Assembly (NCBI GenBank): GCA_023431385.1
Contig: JAEYWA010000093.1
Span: 1-7,944 of the forward strand
Origin: Bacillota bacterium
GTDB taxonomy: Bacteria; Bacillota; Clostridia; Acetivibrionales; DSM-1351
Length of the DNA stretch: 7,944 nt
Reading direction: 5' to 3'
Positions 5,016-7,944 of the stretch are shown here, in pieces (within the stretch, counting starts at the first letter, position 1; every line of letters starts with the position of its first letter). A program made the position numbers and the translations under genes. The notes below the pieces were generated by a model. It saw only the letters and a list, made by a program, of their open reading frames with translations, searched no databases and had not been told where the DNA came from.

Positions 5016-5073
5016 AATTTTAGAAAACAGCTTGGAGCATTCTTTTTAACAAGTATATCCGGGCTGGACATAT

Positions 5074-5196
5074 ATGTTAATTATGAAAGAAGAATTACTG
5101 CTCCAACTGAAAAACATGTCAGTATTATCAACTTCTACATATAAAGTAAATTCTGACGTGAAGTTAACAACCTTATACTCTAAAACGATGCAATAA
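5074..5196 (+). CDS. Small ORF of 40 codons, doubtful
   Basis: It begins MLIMKEELLLQLKNMSVLST and ends at TAA (5194-5196). The only ribosome-site candidate is a poor GGGCTGG 6 nt upstream. The N-terminal half could form an amphipathic helix. I recognise no family. It may be a chance frame or a remnant. Confidence 0.12.
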   Translation: MLIMKEELLLQLKNMSVLSTSTYKVNSDVKLTTLYSKTMQ

Positions 5197-5282
5197 CTGC
5201 TCATCTCTTCAATTTAATTGACAGTATTTGCGCGCTGTAAAATCAGATAGTCTGTGTTAATATTATTTAATGGCCCTTGGTA

Positions 5283-5311
5283 TTGAATTTTTAATTATCC
5301 TATGGTAAAAT
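5283..5311 (+). promoter_or_regulatory. Sigma-A-type extended -10 promoter of asd
   Basis: TTGAAT (5283-5288) and TAAAAT (5306-5311) are separated by 17 bp, with TGG directly before the -10 hexamer (extended -10). Transcription near 5318 would leave a leader of about 155 nt before the asd ATG. The leader is AT-rich and contains only weak inverted repeats (for example ttaata-gtata-tattaa at 5405-5421). Confidence 0.65.
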
Positions 5312-5473
5312 ACACAATACAAGAACAAATGTCACCCATTGGCGGACAAATTATAATAACGATACAATATACATTAGTGAATATATGAAGTAAATTAATA
5401 AAATTTAATAGTATATATTAACATGTGTATTAAACAGATCAATAACAGATTATTTGGATTGGAGGCATAATGT

Positions 5474-6559
5474 ATGTCAAAGTTAAAGGTGGGTATTATT
5501 GGTGGAACCGGTATGGTTGGACAGAGATTTATTTCTCTTCTTGAAAATCATCCATGGTTTGAGGTAGTTTCAATAGCAGCAAGCGCTAACTCAGCAGGAA
5601 AAACATATGAGCAGGCTGTAGGTGGCAGATGGAAAATGTCTACTCCAATGCCCGACAGCGTTAAAAATATTGTTGTTAAGGATGCATCATTACACGTAAA
5701 AGAAATATGTGCAGAAGTTGATTTCGTTTTTAGTGCTGTTGATATGAAAAAAGACGAAATTAAAAAACTTGAGGAAGAGTATGCAAAGAACGAAACTCCT
5801 GTTGTTTCGAACAACTCTGCCCACAGATGGACTCCCGATGTTCCGATGCTTATTCCTGAAATTAACTCCGATCATGTTAAGGTTATTGACAGTCAAAGGA
5901 AAAGATTGGGGACAACAAACGGCTTTATAGCCGTTAAACCAAACTGCTCCATTCAGAGCTATGTTCCAGCTTTGGACCCATTGAGAAAGTTCGGAATTAA
6001 GAACGTAGTTGCCTGCACTTATCAGGCCATATCAGGTGCCGGAAAGAGCTTCTCCGACTGGCCTGAGATGATTGATAACGTTATTCCCTACATTGGCGGA
6101 GAAGAAGAAAAAAGTGAGCAGGAGCCTTTAAAAATATGGGGTTCAGTTCAAAATGGAGAAATTGTCAAGTCAGCTTCCCCTGTAATTACTACCCAATGTA
6201 TAAGAGTACCTGTAACAGACGGTCATCTGGCTGCAGTTTTTGTTTCCTTTGAGAACAAGCCCTCTAAGGAAGAAATACTCAAGATTTGGGAAAACTATAG
6301 CGGTGAACCTCAGACTCTTCAACTTCCAAGTGCTCCAAAGCAATTTGTTAAGTATTTTGAAGAAGAAAACAGACCACAAACCAAGCTGGACAGAGACATT
6401 GAAAACGGAATGGGTGTCACTGTCGGAAGACTTCGTGAGGATCATATGTATGATTACAAATTCGTTTGTCTTTCGCACAATACCGTGCGCGGTGCTGCCG
6501 GTGGAGCTGTTTTAATGGCTGAATACCTTAAGGCAAAGGGATATATACAAGCCAAATAA
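5474..6559 (+). CDS. asd: Aspartate-semialdehyde dehydrogenase, long archaeal/fungal-type form
   Basis: Cytoplasmic enzyme, 361 aa, that reduces beta-aspartyl phosphate to aspartate semialdehyde with NADPH. This is the branch point toward lysine/diaminopimelate, threonine and methionine. The N-terminal nucleotide-binding loop is GGTGMVGQ (10-17). The catalytic cysteine is C158 in KPNCSIQS (codon 5945-5947). The substrate site includes AISGAGKSFSDWPEM (185-199) and RVPVTDGH with R244 and the general base H251. A C-terminal NTVRGAAGGAVLMAE helix (336-350) completes the fold. The length and these motifs match the roughly 350-360 aa subfamily rather than the shorter enterobacterial type. The ATG at 5474 has SD GGAGG (5461-5465) 8 nt upstream; an overlapping ATG at 5470 is out of frame. 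A terminator follows at once, so the gene appears monocistronic, separate from other lysine or threonine genes. The diaminopimelate made downstream feeds peptidoglycan, a loose link to the preceding wall enzyme. Confidence 0.97.
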   Translation: MSKLKVGIIGGTGMVGQRFISLLENHPWFEVVSIAASANSAGKTYEQAVGGRWKMSTPMPDSVKNIVVKDASLHVKEICAEVDFVFSAVDMKKDEIKKLEEEYAKNETPVVSNNSAHRWTPDVPMLIPEINSDHVKVIDSQRKRLGTTNGFIAVKPNCSIQSYVPALDPLRKFGIKNVVACTYQAISGAGKSFSDWPEMIDNVIPYIGGEEEKSEQEPLKIWGSVQNGEIVKSASPVITTQCIRVPVTDGHLAAVFVSFENKPSKEEILKIWENYSGEPQTLQLPSAPKQFVKYFEEENRPQTKLDRDIENGMGVTVGRLREDHMYDYKFVCLSHNTVRGAAGGAVLMAEYLKAKGYIQAK

Positions 6560-6615
6560 TACAATTAACATAATATAGTAATACGCTATACAGAATATAT
6601 AAATACATTTGAGAT

Positions 6616-6658
6616 AAAGGGGCTGTCGTACTAAGCAAAAGTACGCGGCTCCTTTTTT
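6616..6658 (+). terminator. Intrinsic terminator of asd
   Basis: Arms starting at 6616 (aaaggggctgtcgtact) and 6640 (agtacgcggctcc plus T-run) form a stem of about 16 bp with two G-U pairs and one bulged T. The loop is aagcaaa, followed by six T. It lies 57 nt past the asd stop codon and points in the plus direction. Confidence 0.9.
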
Positions 6659-6775
6659 ACTGTGTAAACGGCCTATCTAGGCTATTTTGGTTACGGCATA
6701 TGCGAAGGTATCACAGCACTCCATTTACGACAAAATATATTGCGCACATGGTATTCTTATATTATTTGCTTTTCT
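6659..6775. other. Gap between the asd terminator and the 3' end of the decarboxylase gene
   Basis: Two genes converge here. Besides a 5-bp inverted repeat gccta-tc-taggc I see no structure. In particular there is no clear minus-strand terminator for the decarboxylase. The asd hairpin lacks a good U-tract in that direction. Confidence 0.4.
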
Positions 6776-7944
6776 CTAATGGTAGCAAGCTATACTCCTC
6801 CTCAGATCAACAAATAAATCTATACATTCCTTTATTTCAAATATGGTTGTCTGCCATGAACAAACGCTTATACGTATAACCGGCTTATTTTCCCACATCG
6901 CACCGCCGCACCAGCATACTCTGCTCGACTGTATTCTTTTAAGTAGTTCTGTTGTTTCGTACGAATTTTCACACCGAACCATAATCTGATTAAAGACAAT
7001 CTCATTTTCAATAAAAAACCCGTTTTCTTTTAGCCCACGTGCAAAATGCTTTGTCATTTCACACAAATAATTTATTAGTTCATCTATACCTGATTTTCCG
7101 AAGTATTTCAAAGTTGCCCACAACTCAATACTCCTTGCACGCCTTGACATTTCAGGAGTATACAGCATACCGTCCCGCTTTTCACTATACTGTATGTATG
7201 AGCCGGTAGCTTGCATGGCGTCCACCAATACAGACCGGTTTTTGCATAATATAATGCCGCAGTCATAGGGTGCATTTAAGGTTTTGTGGGCGTCGCCGGA
7301 CCAAGAATCCGCTTTTTCAATGCCTTTTGTCAGATAACGTGTATTTTCACAGGCAGCCGCCCATAAACCAAATGCACCATCAATATGTACCCAAGCATTT
7401 GCTTTGTTAGCTATATCACAAATCTCATTTATCGGATCAAATGCCCCTCCGTTTACATTACCAGCCTGCAGAATCACTAAGGTATCGCTGTCAAGCAATG
7501 GTAAGGCATCTACTCTCATCCTTCCTTGCTCATCGGCAGGAACTATTGTAGCGTTTCCTTTTCCAAATCCCAAGATAGACAATGCTTTCCATATGCTTGA
7601 ATGCGCTTGCTGACCAATAACTACACGAACAGGTGGCGCTCCGAACAGTCCTTTTTCCGTTACGTCCCACCCCTGCCTTAGTAATAAATCATTTCTGGCC
7701 GCAGCTAATCCGCATATAATGGCTGTTGAGGAACCGCTTACAAATCCGGCGGCAGTATCCTCATGCAAACCCAATAGCTCTACAATCCACTTTTCACATA
7801 AATCTTCCAATTTAGATGCAATTGGTGAAATCATATATAAAGCTGTATTTTGATCCCAAATATCAGCAAGCCATTTAGCTGCCAGTGCTACAGGTGTTAC
7901 GCCTCCGTTTACAAACCCAAAATACTTTCCGCCGGTTTGCGCTA
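6776..7944 (-). CDS. PLP-dependent group II amino acid decarboxylase, N-terminus beyond the right edge
   Basis: The frame is open to the window edge; 388 residues are visible, and roughly 80 N-terminal residues of a typical 470-aa protein are missing. The first visible residues, GGKYFGFVNGGVTPVALAA, are typical of the start of the catalytic core. The cofactor residues are present: a histidine in GQQAHSS that stacks on PLP, the aspartate in HIDGAFG that contacts the pyridine nitrogen, and the Schiff-base lysine in SGDAHKTLNAPYDCG (codon 7283-7285). The C-terminal domain includes TPEMSRRARSIELWA and VCWCGGAMWENKPVIRISVC. Proteins like this are often labelled aspartate aminotransferase family or aromatic-L-amino-acid/glutamate decarboxylase. 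The substrate cannot be told from the sequence. The gene appears somewhat richer in G+C than its neighbours, and its C-terminal motifs recall versions I associate with Proteobacteria and Actinobacteria, so transfer is possible. It is convergent with asd. Confidence 0.93.
   Translation of the reverse strand, partial: AQTGGKYFGFVNGGVTPVALAAKWLADIWDQNTALYMISPIASKLEDLCEKWIVELLGLHEDTAAGFVSGSSTAIICGLAAARNDLLLRQGWDVTEKGLFGAPPVRVVIGQQAHSSIWKALSILGFGKGNATIVPADEQGRMRVDALPLLDSDTLVILQAGNVNGGAFDPINEICDIANKANAWVHIDGAFGLWAAACENTRYLTKGIEKADSWSGDAHKTLNAPYDCGIILCKNRSVLVDAMQATGSYIQYSEKRDGMLYTPEMSRRARSIELWATLKYFGKSGIDELINYLCEMTKHFARGLKENGFFIENEIVFNQIMVRCENSYETTELLKRIQSSRVCWCGGAMWENKPVIRISVCSWQTTIFEIKECIDLFVDLRRSIACYH

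Larger units (their letters stand above)
5016..5473. other. AT-rich intergenic region between the L,D-transpeptidase gene and asd
   Basis: This 458-bp stretch contains the asd promoter at 5283-5311 and its long leader. No convincing rho-independent terminator follows the L,D-transpeptidase: the only T-run (5042-5046) has just a three-pair stem before it. A 40-codon ORF (5074-5196) is present but weakly supported. A consensus TTGACA (5218-5223) is followed by TAAAAT only 14 bp later, too short for a normal promoter. I looked for a lysine riboswitch, which sometimes precedes lysine-pathway genes in Firmicutes, and did not see its conserved elements. Confidence 0.6.

Noticed and set aside
5218..5243. 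Consensus TTGACA followed by TAAAAT as an asd promoter
   Set aside because: The spacer is only 14 bp, too short for sigma-A; TTGAAT-17-TGG-TAAAAT at 5283-5311 is much better.
5016..5473. Lysine riboswitch or T-box upstream of asd
   Set aside because: No conserved core motifs, T-box sequence or terminator/antiterminator pair could be found by eye.
6616..6660. GGGGCTGTC sequence as an insertion-sequence end
   Set aside because: There is no transposase, target-site repeat or matching opposite end nearby; the sequence is explained as the stem of the asd terminator.

Overview
The window looks like a chromosomal stretch from a low-GC, Gram-positive, Clostridia-type bacterium. The DNA is AT-rich and the ribosome binding sites are strong purine-rich Shine-Dalgarno (SD) sequences. 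There are two lipoprotein binding proteins, a YkuD L,D-transpeptidase with a heptad-repeat stalk, and a long-form aspartate-semialdehyde dehydrogenase. I would guess a cellulolytic or soil clostridium of the Ruminiclostridium kind, but that is an impression, not something I could test.

Left part (minus strand, read right to left from about 3.6 kb to 0.1 kb): a polar amino acid ABC importer operon. A sigma-A-like promoter at 3585-3613 drives a canonical extracellular solute-binding lipoprotein (2747-3538). It is followed by a second solute-binding lipoprotein (1795-2646), a GlnP/HisM-type permease (1004-1714) and a GlnQ-type ATPase (196-1020), ending at an intrinsic terminator (121-168). Beyond the terminator lie the first codons of a probable isoaspartyl dipeptidase (iadA) that runs off the left edge. 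The main discovery is the second binding protein. Its order is circularly permuted: the segment that normally forms the C-terminus of the fold sits directly behind the lipoprotein signal, and the protein stops where that segment should begin. The canonical binding protein next to it serves as an internal control.

Centre (plus strand): a 382-bp divergent intergenic region with a possible 9-codon leader peptide behind a strong SD, three close copies of a TGTCC motif, and a 7-3-7 palindrome. It precedes a secreted L,D-transpeptidase (3921-5015) with a run of exact 7-residue repeats, a PG_binding_1-like domain and a YkuD catalytic domain. No convincing terminator follows it.

Right part: a 458-bp AT-rich gap carries a good promoter (5283-5311) and a leader of about 155 nt, then asd (5474-6559, plus) with a strong intrinsic terminator (6616-6658). 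On the minus strand, a PLP-dependent group II decarboxylase (6776-7944) enters from the right edge and lacks its N-terminus.

Working together: the importer operon is one functional unit (two receptors, one permease, one ATPase). An isoaspartyl dipeptidase, an amino acid importer, asd and an amino acid decarboxylase all touch amino acid metabolism, but only the importer genes are clearly co-transcribed.
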